Shown piece by piece: positions 12,083 to 21,919 of a stretch of 64,000 nucleotides of DNA; positions within the stretch are counted from its first letter, which is position 1; the number at the start of each line of letters is the position of its first letter. The DNA is taken from the NCBI GenBank assembly GCA_009823395.1, contig CM020513.1:9136501-9200500 (forward strand), given 5' to 3'. Both the position numbers and the translations under genes were made by a program. Source of the stretch: Thamnaconus septentrionalis. Taxonomy: Eukaryota; Chordata; Actinopteri; Tetraodontiformes; Monacanthidae. The notes beneath the pieces were generated by a model, which was not told the DNA's origin, made no database searches, and saw only the letters and a program-made list of their open reading frames with translations.

Positions 12083-13129
12083 CACAGGCAAAGGTGAGAA
12101 CATGTGTATTATCCGCTGTGCTAATTTCATCCCTGTTGCTCAAATTGAGGTGCATGTGCTAGCCAGCGCTACACCCACCCAGCTGTGGCACTCTCACTAG
12201 CCTAAGATTTAAAAATCCTTGCTGTTTCTGCGCTGCTAAATAAACATCACAGGCACCTGCACAAATAAGATGCAGTCACCAGGAGTTGGGATACTAATAT
12301 TTATTATGTATTCAGACATTTGAATATGCTGGTTCATCCGCCTTGCATACAAACGGCACAATCCGAAAAAGTGGGATGACGCTAATAAGTGATACTAAAC
12401 CAGCACCCAAGGCAAACAGATTATTACTTTTAAATAAAGTGCAACAGCCAGGGAGTAACCTATATTCCAGCAAAAAAATGTAAAAAAAAAAAAACAAGTT
12501 TTTTTTCATGCGGCAGATGATTATAGGGACCCATGAGTCCATATGGTGGGAAACAATAAGACATTTTCCTGGGGACGACATTGCCGCGTGCTTTGATCAG
12601 GAGGGACAGCGGACATGAAAGAAGGCTCAGCTCAGGTGGAAGCAGAGCTGCAGAAATAAAGACGGACCCGGGGAGCCCGACGCACGTTTTTATTCTCCCA
12701 ACTTATTCACAACTAGCGTGCGCTTTATCGGCGCTCGAGCACTTGTAAATTGCCTGGAAGATAAAGTGGGTGGGAAATACAAGCGGGAGACAAGAACCGC
12801 AGGCATGGAATTCTTTTTGAGCTCATTGCCGCTAATACACCTCAGGCACGGTGCCAGACAGGAAGTGTGGGGCTCAGCGTCCACATGCCGGAGAACATGA
12901 AGCGGAAATCTTAACGCTGCCGACGTCGAGCCAGGGGAGACCCTACTTCCCCCGCAGGTGCTTTTCTTTTCTTTTCCCCTACTTTTTCATGACTGGAGTC
13001 TTAAGAAAGGCTTAATTATGGGATGTTTGTGATTAGAGAGCGCTAAAGGCTACCTGGGTTTGGGGGGTAATCATGTTTAGTGGCGGGATGTGAGAAAACC
13101 TTGGCGCTCTGCAGGGCACAGATAAGGTG
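12083..13129. other. Non-coding stretch
   Basis: No gene is recognised. 12680-12960 is moderately GC-rich with scattered CpG. The open frames are short and opposed on both strands. Confidence 0.5.
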
Positions 13130-13188
13130 GCTTTAGTCATTTTCTTCCCAATATTTCATTGGCTGTCAGCGGTGTCAAAAAAGAAATG

Positions 13189-13191
<3 letters not shown>
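13130..13191 (+). repeat. Duplicated 62-bp block, copy 2
   Basis: Differs from copy 1 at 7570-7631 by one base and, like it, is followed directly by a CA repeat. Homology stops abruptly on the left and at the end of the CA tract on the right. Confidence 0.9.

Positions 13192-13241
<50 letters not shown>
13192..13241 (+). repeat. (AC)25 microsatellite
   Basis: Pure AC tract, one unit shorter than the tract after copy 1 of the 62-bp block. Confidence 0.97.
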
Positions 13242-13243
<2 letters not shown>

Positions 13244-14382
13244 CCTCAGGTTATGCGCGCCGTCCGTTTCCAGTAAAAAAAAAAGCCCACGCGACAAATA
13301 ATAATGACGCCATCAGCGGTGCATGAACGTGGCTGCGACGCCGACATTATGACGTTCCATTAATCTTGAGGTCACGCCGCGTCGGGGACAGGAAACTACA
13401 TCAGCTTTATGGCGTGTCTGACTGGCGTCGGCAGCTAAGAAAGAACCAGCTTGCAAAACGACGGTGAGCTACAGCGCCATCTTGCAATCGATACGTCCGC
13501 TCCCGCTGTATTTCTCTGCACAGTGGCAGCCGCGCCAAAGCCCAGAAGTCAGCCGAAATATTTTTTTTGGAGGGCACAGAGAATATCTGTCGTTGGTTGC
13601 CCGCTCTGTTGCTGATGCAACCCTGCTTCAAGCCGTCGGGGGACGCTGTTTGGCGTCGCGTGATTGGCCGGGCCAGACGAAGGCCACTTTGAAACGACTC
13701 CTACTTGGAGGTCCCAAAAAAGAAGCTTCATCGCCTGCAAATTTGCATCATTTTTCTTCAGCTTGGCAGGTATAAGAGAGCAATTGAGTTGGATTTGGTT
13801 TTCACGCTTAATGGGGTCAATTTATTTCAGGATTCATTATTCCAAAGAAATTTAGTTTCCCTGCAACGGGTCAAAAATCCTATCAGACGTGAATAAACTC
13901 ATCGGCTTGGTAAAAAGACAGCTCCTATAATTTGCTCTTCAGCCTTCTATTTTTTTCCAAATGTAATTTTGCCACCTATCATAAAGGATTTTAAACTGAA
14001 CTGTAAGTTTCGCGCTGGTGCAAGGTTAAATGTCTAACATTTAAAGAAATCTATCGCCTTCTACCCTTCAGCCGGCTCCAATTTATCACTTAACACTAAA
14101 ACCTTTCGAAATTTAAAGACAAGATTTATATCTTAGGCAGTTTTTTTCAGGGAGCTACTGCTTTGATTTTGCAAATATGATCACTCGCCACGTGACGGTT
14201 CTCATTCTCCAACGCTAACGAGTTGGAGGAGACTTAATTTAGTTTCCTGTTACCAGAAGATGATTCATCTTGCAATCATGGTGCAAAAGGCTTTTTCGGT
14301 CCTGCTGGATCAAAGGTGAAACATTATCAGGAAACCAAGAGAGACATCTTGTTCTTTAGTCAGTCTTTGGATCTGACCAAAT
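13242..14382. other. Non-coding stretch
   Basis: No gene is recognised. The first 450 bases are CpG-bearing; the remainder is AT-rich and leads up to the TTAA at 14383. Confidence 0.5.
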
Positions 14383-15323
14383 TTAACCCTTTAGGCGCCA
14401 AGCCTCATTGCTAAATTAAACAGGCCATAGCGGTAAATATGGTTCTAAAAGTAGTTACCACTTTACACCAGGAGATGGCAGATACCTGTGGCTTCAATCT
14501 GAGTAGCATTTGTCGGGGTGTTTATATTCAGATTTTGGAGTATAAAGAGAGAGAAAGCCCGCCTCAGTCGAGGAGACGAGGAAGTGGTTGTAGTGGGAGC
14601 AGAGAGAAAGACAGCGAATTTTACCGAGAATACATTGCCGAGAGGTTTGCTCGTTGAAGAAGTACTTCATCAAGTAATGTCTGACTCAGATTCCAAAGAG
14701 AAATATTCGCATTCTGACGATGATGTTCAGTCGTCCCGTTTGAGCGAAGTCTGCCGGTGCGTCTTTACACAGCGGCAGCGAGTCCATGCGCCACGGCAGT
14801 CACCAAGCAGCACACGCTTCGCCTCAGCGTGGCCGGGGTGTAGTGGGAGTAATCGACGAATGAGGATGAGGGGACGTGGTGGGGGAAGCAGGAGTGCTCA
14901 AAACACCGCTAATGGTGACGGAGGGCGCGGGGAATTAGTGATCAACGTGGTAGAAGCTGTGGGAGGAAACGCCCAGCCAGTGCTGGTGGAGGCAGCAGGG
15001 ATGTTTGCGGTCACCCTGTAAATTACAGTGATGATGGCTGGGTCTGTTTGAGATATGTGGAAAATTATCAAAAGTGGATAAAACATTTTGATGAGCCTGT
15101 GGGGTATTGTGGAGACTGACATACAGATACCTGACATCTGACATAATACAAAAACAAACAACCAAAAAAAATGTACTCCTTTCAAACAGTTTGGGTCATA
15201 CTGAAGATTTTTCTCAATTACAGTATTGCTTTATCTCTAACAAATTTGAAGTCACAGCCATTTGAAATCTTGATATCAAAATTGATATTTTCTTGAAAAA
15301 AATTCTGGCGCTTAAAGGGTTAA
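14383..15323 (+). mobile_element. piggyBac-like transposon, internally deleted
   Basis: TTAA flanks both ends (14383-14386 and 15320-15323). The inner ends are inverted repeats beginning with CCC: ccctttaggcgcca on the left and, read on the other strand, ccctttaagcgcca on the right, 13 of 14 matching. TTAA duplication with CCC ends is diagnostic of piggyBac elements. The 933-bp interior is too short for a full transposase of roughly 550-600 residues, so this is a non-autonomous or decayed copy. A short open frame at 14677-15021 may be what is left of the gene. Confidence 0.85.
14677..15021 (+). pseudogene. piggyBac-like transposase N-terminal fragment
   Basis: A 114-codon open frame begins MSDSDSKEKYSHSDDDV and lies in the middle of the TTAA-flanked element. 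PiggyBac-type transposases commonly open with a short serine- and acid-rich region of this kind. The frame continues upstream to a Met at 14518, but the Met at 14677 gives the typical acidic start. The middle is rich in Arg and Gly (RMRMRGRGGG). The frame stops before any DDE catalytic domain, and stops fill all frames downstream, so no active enzyme can be made. The assignment rests on the surrounding element and the composition of the first residues, not on a catalytic motif; this could be a chance frame. Confidence 0.45.
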
Positions 15324-17179
15324 GATTGTTGGGTCTCTGTAATTTCATCCATGCGCTACTACTGCAAACATTTTACTTTTATTGTAGGAGTTGCTGGTAC
15401 CTACCCCAGCTTTCTTAGCAGTTACAGTACCAACGCAGAGACACACAACCATACACACACTAATATTCTAACAATTGAAAGTTGCCAGTTTAACTGATGT
15501 GTTTGGTCTTTCAGCTGTGGAAACTGAAGAACAGCCACAAAGACACAGGCAGAAACACCTCAGCTAACAGGACCACAGCTACCCGCTGCACCGCCATCCA
15601 TCCAGAGCATCAACTGCAAACCACCACAAGCAGCCGCAGCCAGGAGGGAAAACGGAGAACTGCAGCAAAGTGAATTTTGCAAACTGTGCACTTTCTTTTG
15701 GTCAGACTCAAATGCGGCCATTAGTCGAAATGGACGTCCTTGAACCCAGGTCTGCGCTAACAGGTATCTCTGGCTAGCAGACCGCCCCTCCACTGGTAAT
15801 TACACAGCGAGGTCTGCGGCAGGTGTCACCGGGCTGGGCGCAATTTACATAAATCTGCATGTGTCGCGAGTGTCCGGCTGCAGCCTCTGGCGCTGTGAAG
15901 GAATCACGTCGGGTCCATTTGCTCGAGTTTTAACGGGGGGAAAAAAAGTAAAAAAGATCCTGAGTGAACCCTTGACGTGCCATTACTATAAATAAACCTA
16001 TTAGCGCTCAATCGCACTACTTTGTAATAACAGTTAAATTTAACACAGAGGCACAAATGCTGTCACAATTTCTTTTGATTCTGCCGTCTTCCACTCAGGA
16101 GTCATTTCCTTAAGCATTAGCATCATTGCGGGGATAACAGAAGTCGCCTCCAATGGTTCATTTTCTTCCATGACTGGTTTATTTTCTTTCTTTCTTTTTT
16201 TAATCACGGCCTTTGTGTTTATGAGCCATTCTACTCGTTCTCCTGCTGAGACGCCGCATTTGTGGGGCCGCTTTGAACCTTTAAGACACTTGAAACGACC
16301 GAGAGAGAAAAAAAAAAACGAAACCCAATGCAATTATAGACAGCGCAGTTATAAAAAAGACACAATACGCAAGCAAACATCCTCCCACTAATGTTCCATT
16401 TCGTTCTCATTTTGTTTTCCTTTCTTTTTTCAATTCAATAAGCATCCCCATACCCATGCCTCCCCTCGGTGGGAGTTTGCGTTTAAGTGTGGAGTGCCTG
16501 TGCTTCCGTCCGTAGCTATGTCGGGACCGTCCCTCCCACGGCGGGGGGTGTTCCTGCTGACAGGATCATATTCAAGGTAATAAGACCACACCGTGGTCCC
16601 AGCGCGGGGAAGCCAAAGCAGAACCGACTGCTGTCTCCTGCTGCACGCACCACCGAGCCTCTCAGAAGGCAAGACAGAGGGCACGGTGGGTGTGGGTGTG
16701 TTACATCATCACAACAAGCATACCCTCTTGTTACCGGTTTAACCCTGCTAGGTTTAGCGTGTTGGGTACATTGTTGGGTGTTGGGTATATTCGACACAGT
16801 CCCGTAAGCGAGATTTTTTTTTTTCCCCCCGGGAGGTTTTTGGGATAACAACGCCCCCAAACTCTTTTGATTGGTCCCTGCAACGTCTCTTCTTCTTTTG
16901 CGTAATCTTGCTGATTTCCCATCGAGTGCGCTAGCAGCGCTACATGCGACACCATCGGTCACCGAAGAAAAAAATGAATTGCCTAGTAGTCATTCATAGT
17001 ACATCATTTAGATTGATGATTAACACCTGCCACCTTGCCAACTTTGTCATAATGGCAAGTTGTCAACACGGCAAGCGGACAGGAAGTAGAGACTTTGAAA
17101 GTCCACTATTGGAGGTTTGCATTACACATATAAAAGAAGATATTTGTAGCCTAAGAAACCTAGTAATATATATCTGACT
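15324..17179. other. Non-coding stretch
   Basis: No gene is recognised. Small TTTC and poly-T/poly-A runs occur. Two facing ttgccaac/ggcaagttg words at about 17034-17066 resemble the end of the repeat at 17180-17412 and may be its degenerate other half. Confidence 0.45.
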
Positions 17180-17412
17180 GCAGCTGCCCAAGACTGCCGG
17201 GGGAGGGGCTCACTGCAGCACCCTCGGCTCGCTGAGAACAGGAACTGCAGAGGAACGATTCATGTCAGTCTCCAAAATACCAGAAAAGTCTCCAATAACA
17301 CCAGGAAAAGTCGCAAGATTTTTGACGCTAGTCTCTTCTGACAAAGAGAGTTGCCATGGGGAGTTGGAAAGTCGCCAGATTTAGCGAGAAAGTCGCCAAG
17401 TTGGCAACACTG
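17180..17412 (-). mobile_element. Degenerate DNA-transposon terminus (CAGTGTTGCCAA end)
   Basis: On the minus strand the sequence starts cagtgttgccaacttggc and continues with repeated GCGACTTT/GGCGACTTT words, then ggtgttattggagactttt. The CAGTGTTGCCA end and the GCGACTTT repeats are what I recall of a repeat common in teleosts; the CAG(T)G start suggests a hAT-type end. The left boundary is not clear and no 8-bp target duplication was found, so only one end can be supported. Confidence 0.5.
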
Positions 17413-18254
17413 CAAATGATTTGAAACTTCACAATCAGAATACATGTAGCACTTGTAAAAATAGAAACAGATATACAAATATGCACAGGAGAGAGGAGCA
17501 CGTGTGCAGAAACGTCGCTTGCAGGAATCCGGAGGAACTTCAAAAGTGCTGCGTGACGCTCCACGTTCACCTGTCGCACATCCGCCAAACACATTATGCG
17601 AGTGCCACTGAAGCAGGTAATGGAATTCTGCCAGTGCAGCGTCCTAATGTGCACGGCGACGCGGCGCAATGATGAAATCAGCCCCTCCACCACCACCACC
17701 GCCAACCAACCAAAAAAAGTGTGGGGGGAAAGGTGTGTGAATAATGAGAGGGGAATGAAAACAAGTCCCACAAATAAATGACAGACTGCATTAACAAACC
17801 ATGAATTATTCCTTCTTTTTTTTGTAATTTACATATTTCCATTGTGTTTCATCAGACTGCGCAAATAAATCAACAAGTCGGGGTGGGCGAACGGGGCGGG
17901 GCCGCAAATAAATTATTGAGCAAATGAATTAGTGAAAAAAAAAACGTCCTCAGCTTCAGGGGCGTTATGAGTCACCGAGTGAGACTTGGACGTAGACACA
18001 TAGGTCTGATTTCACAAAGAAAGAGAGAAAAGATGGATTTTTTTTTCTTAAGTTTGAAATTCGTAGACTATTTAAATTTACACCAGAAAACAACATCATT
18101 CAGCACTGAGTTTTAGTCAGGTGGAGGCTAAAAATAAAAAATGCAGAAACTAAACAAAAACTTCTATCTGAGGCGATAATGAACATACAAGCACATGGAC
18201 GTGCCTGTTTTGCTTCATCCATATTTTTGGAAAAGAAGTTTGTCACTTGTCAGT

Positions 18255-18807
18255 AGCTGCGTTTCCATTACCCCTAGAATAGCTCAAAACCTAAACATCG
18301 CAATAAAAAACTGGTAATGGAAACGCCTAAACTTCGAAAAACCTTTCAAATATGGCTAAAAGGTTTTGACGCTCTCATGAGGTGTTTTTTTAGACGTATC
18401 GATGTAGAGGTATATCGCAAAAGTGTCATGGAAACACTTTTTTTCGCAATTACGCTCACCGGACGTGACGTACGGGGTCACGTGACCAGTTCACTTCAAG
18501 TGAAAATGGCGTTGTGTGTGTGAGGACAGAGGAGGAGACGGACAATTTTTATAGGTAATACAAGAGAAAAATATCACAACCATTCTTGACAGGAGGAATG
18601 GTTATATTTTGAATTTTGCTCCAAAAAGCACATTTTTGTACCTCCACCCTACTAACAGTGCGGTCTCGCGGGACGAGATTTTACGAGAATTACGGCTTAT
18701 GCGCTTCACAGCATTCAATGGAAACACCTGCAAACCGCAATTGCACTTTGTCGAAATTTTAGAAACATTGCTTTTATTTTGCAAAAAACTGCAATAGAAA
18801 AGCAGCT
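18255..18807. mobile_element. Inverted-repeat element with TTTCCATT ends
   Basis: The left end is agctgcgtttccatta; the right end, read on the other strand, is agctgcttttctattg (13 of 16). A nested 14-bp inverted repeat (gcgtttccattacc at 18259-18272 against ggtaatggaaacgc at 18312-18325) sits just inside the left end, and tggaaac words recur inside. There is no coding capacity. No target duplication could be assigned, so the superfamily is open. Confidence 0.6.
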
Positions 18808-18889
18808 TTTGACTACTTCCTCCACCGCCTCCCCAATTTCAACGTTGAGTGTCCTGCCCCCTTTAGGTTTTCCATATTAACAACATGCA

Positions 18890-19230
18890 TCAAAACGCGG
18901 CCACGTGAAGACGAACAGCGCCTGACTGGCTGCTTCGCTCCGGTTCCTGAAGCCTGCTGAACTTCACAGGGGCGACGCCGCCTCGTCAAACTCAAGACGT
19001 GCCCGCGGCCATAACCGGCGCCCCCTGGAGAGGCGGGCGGCAACAGCCGGCAGACATTATTGCTGAGTTCTGCAGACTCGTCCGCGTGCAGCCGTTGCCG
19101 GAGAGTCCCACAGGGCCGAGACTCCGCCAGCGAACTGCGGAGGCAATTTGGAGCCGAGGCGCTCTGGGGTTCTGCAGCGGGGGAGGGGGTCCGGCCGACG
19201 GTTGTGGTAACCGAAGGGGAGATGAGGCTC
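18890..19230. promoter_or_regulatory. GC-rich, CpG-dense segment
   Basis: About 340 bases with many CG dinucleotides (gcgacgccgcctcg, cccgcggcc, ccggcgcc, gtccggccgacgg), in contrast to AT-rich neighbours. It contains a CTCF-like core at 19017-19030. It could be a CpG island or an insulator. No first exon can be defined, although frames are open on both strands because stop codons are rare in such composition. Confidence 0.4.
19017..19030 (-). promoter_or_regulatory. CTCF-like motif
   Basis: The string ggcgccccctggag, read on the other strand, is ctccagggggcgcc and closely follows the CTCF core consensus CCA-C/G-C/T-AGGGGGCGC. This is a motif match by eye; binding is inferred. Confidence 0.35.
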
Positions 19231-19313
19231 GAGGATGGAAGAGACCAGCAGTGAACTCAGCAACCTTCCCATCCACTCAACTCAACTCAACTCCAATCTT
19301 TAATGCATCATTT

Positions 19314-19340
19314 TTAATATTATTATTATTATTATTATTG
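19314..19340 (+). repeat. (ATT)n microsatellite
   Basis: Short ATT trinucleotide run within an AT-rich patch. Confidence 0.9.
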
Positions 19341-20055
19341 TTTATTACTGCTGATATCACAGTCTCCAACCTGGGACTGGGTTTTGCTGGAGGATGGTAA
19401 ACTGGAGCTAGGGCTGAAAAGCTTTAGCGCAATAGTTGTGATGCGTAGACGTGAAAAATACGCACGCACACACACACACACACACACACAACCGCAGCTA
19501 AATGAGAAGAAGCCCAATGCTGCTTCAGGGGAGAGACAAAAGAAAAGGGAGACTTATATTTTGTTCTTTTTTGTAAATGTCATCCAATCAAGCAGAATAA
19601 TTCATTTGCAGACACAAAATTATGTTGTTGTTTTTTTTATCATTCTACCTCCTATTTATAAGCGAATTACGACAAACAGAGTGGGGGGCAGTGGTGGGTG
19701 GGGCAGACATCTGTGTATTCTGCACATGCATATATGTAAACATTCCATCACTGTGACCCAGCGGGGAGTCAGAACGTTGCTCCCCTGCTCGGCCCTCCGG
19801 CCAAACAAACTTTTGCAAATGATGCGCACAAACTTGCAAAGGTCAATATGTTTGCTGTTTTATTTTTGGTTTTACTTGTTTTTCCTCTCCAGTGTGTGTG
19901 TGTGTCTGTGTGTCTGTGTTTGTGTGTGTGCGCGTGACAGAACTTTAACAACAGTGAAAGCCAAAGCAGAATACCAAATATTAGATTTTTTTACATTTCG
20001 TTTCAGCACTGTGCAAATGTTCTTTTGTTTCCCTCCCCTGCATTTGTTTCCTGAC
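19341..20055. other. Non-coding stretch downstream of the candidate exon
   Basis: Contains an AC tract (about 19464-19491) and a TG tract with interruptions (about 19893-19933). If the candidate exon at 20056-20176 is real, this lies in the following intron. The long plus-strand frame from 19384 to 20115 is built from microsatellite and AT-rich sequence and is not credible. Confidence 0.5.
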
Positions 20056-20176
20056 CTTGTAGAAGTGCCTGGCCCATCTGGAAAGGTCCGCTGTCCGGTA
20101 ACTGGTAACGCTTGACCTGAAAGCCAGGCACGCAGCCGTCAAGGCTTCCTTCTTCTTGGCCGCCCACACGTGCAAC
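20056..20176 (-). CDS. Candidate internal coding exon, protein not identified
   Basis: On the minus strand a branch-point-like ctaac is followed by a long pyrimidine tract and gcgttgcag, then 121 bases that end in AAG before gtcagg, an acceptable GT donor. The first base completes a codon split by the intron; the remaining 120 bases are 40 whole codons without a stop. The peptide starts LHVWAAKKKEALTAACL and ends LSRWARHFYK. It is a basic, Trp/Ala/Arg-rich, probably helical segment, with spaced Trp residues loosely like helical repeat proteins. I do not recognise the family. No partner exon was found in the window, so the gene's extent is unknown; a long minus-strand intron on both sides is implied. 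A chance combination of splice signals or a non-coding RNA exon remains possible. Confidence 0.4.
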
Positions 20177-20549
20177 CTGCAACGCAGAGGAGAGAGAAAA
20201 AAAGAGCAGTTAGAAAAGTGAAAATAAATGTGTGTTGTTTTTGTGGAGAAACACCTGATTGTAGTAGAATTCTTAAAGTAAAAGCAAAAAATATTCACTT
20301 GGTACCAGCATCGAAACGAAAGGCGACGAGGCTCAACAGGAAATAAAGAGGGGGGGAAATGTGTGGAAGCCAAAAGTAAAACAAGCAGCAATTCACTAGC
20401 AAGCCACGCTAGCTATGAGTCTCAGTAGCTCACAGAGGTAGACAGCTGATATCTGTTTTACTGAGTTGCTTATTCGGGTGAAATAAAATCTAGCTCGACG
20501 AAAATCTCCACATACCAATGTTTGTAGGTCACTAGCACGTCGTGCTCAC

Positions 20550-20975
20550 TCCTCACGTACGAGAGTATATTCGCTGTCGTAGGTGTGGACTACGACGGTA
20601 AAACCGCCAGTAATATGTCGAGCATGTTTGTGACTTTCTGAGTCCGCTGGCGGTGGCGAAGCACATTTGCAGCTGTACGGACATAAGACCGGTGTTGTAT
20701 CGCGCTTCAGTTCCTCTTCTCCCACATCTTCCTCGCATGTCTCTGTCGCTCGCTTCCGCCATGACTGCGCGAGCCTCACTTTCTCCGCGTGGTTTGCGAA
20801 CTCAACCAAAGGCAGTTACTTGGGGGCGGATATCTAGCGCAGTAGGGCTCATTCTGATTGGCCAATTTTTATTTATTTATTTATTTATTTATTTATTATT
20901 TTAACATCTAGCGCATGTCTGTCGCACATGTTGATATTGCGATATCGATACATTTACGATATATTGTGCAGCCTT
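20550..20975 (-). mobile_element. hAT-like transposon fragment (one end)
   Basis: On the minus strand the segment begins ggctgcacaatatatcg, continues with alternating ATCGATATCGCAATAT words and a TTTA tract, and then gives a GC-rich stretch with an 87-codon frame starting at 20809. The ggctgcacaatatatcg start with ATCG-rich subterminal sequence is, as I recall, typical of teleost hAT elements. Whether the 87-codon frame ever encoded part of a transposase cannot be told: no BED finger or catalytic residues are present. No opposite terminus was found below 20550. Confidence 0.45.
20866..20902 (+). repeat. (TTTA)n microsatellite
   Basis: Tetranucleotide TTTA repeat inside the hAT-like fragment, probably expanded from an A-rich sequence of the element. 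Confidence 0.93.
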
Positions 20976-21070
20976 ATAAGCAACAAAATGTTTTTAATAT
21001 GATATGAACGATGTGCATTTGTGATGAGAAATTAAATTCTTTTAACTGACTTGAGTTAATGTGAGTTGAC

Positions 21071-21218
21071 TGAGTCAGTGAGTCAATCCCTCAGAGAGTG
21101 TAGAAATGACTGCTTCACATGACACAAACTCCACCCACTCCCAGAGCAACAATACCCAGTTGCTGAAGGAGTTCATGGAGATTAGCAATCATGACTGGCG
21201 AGTCATCAAAATGACTCA
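21071..21218. promoter_or_regulatory. Cluster of three AP-1 sites
   Basis: Perfect TGASTCA heptamers lie at 21071-21077, 21079-21085 and 21212-21218. The first two are separated by one base, and the third is part of an inverted repeat gagtcat-caaa-atgactc (21200-21217). AP-1 (Fos/Jun) binding is inferred from the consensus. Confidence 0.35.
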
Positions 21219-21866
21219 TGTTTAGGTTCAATGCGTTCAGGACACGCACATCTCTATTGTGCATTATCCCTTTAAGACTTTAAGACTTTTGGACCACCAC
21301 CACCGCCTGTTAAGTCATTAAAATGGACTCATGGAAATGGGGATCTTCAAAAAACAACTGCAGAACACAATTCTACCACAATTTTTAGTCTTCGCCCCAT
21401 TTACTTTACGCTTTCCAGTGGGTAGCCAGATCCATGTGAGCAATAAAAAAAACGCCAAATCAAATATTGAGTCAGAAAATATTGACAGTTTAATGTCGCT
21501 TAAATTAATATTTTGAAATCATTTTATTTTCAGTTTGACAGACCAGTATTTTTTGATGGCTTTGCCCAGAACTGCTTGAATTTTGTGCTGCCATTATCGG
21601 ATTATCTGTATTGAGATTAGATTAAATTTCTTCTCTTTTTTTTCCAGACAACAAATCAAAAGCAGTAAAAAAAAATAAAAAAATCATTGGCTCCCTTGAA
21701 TTCTGATGGAATAATTTGATATTGAAGTCCCAATTATTGGGTTTCACCATTGTGCAGGAATAAAAACACATTTTAAACCTTTGAAAGAGAAAAAAGGCTG
21801 GGTGTTCCCATGGAAACAGACTTGAAAGTGCACAATGAAACTACTAATAACCAACAACAACAACTG

Positions 21867-21919
<53 letters not shown>
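21867..21919 (+). repeat. (TAA)n microsatellite
   Basis: Uninterrupted TAA trinucleotide tract of about 53 bases. Confidence 0.96.

Noticed and set aside
19384..20115. 243-codon open frame on the plus strand
   Set aside because: It runs through CA and TG microsatellites and T-rich sequence, has no domain, and opposes the better minus-strand exon candidate.
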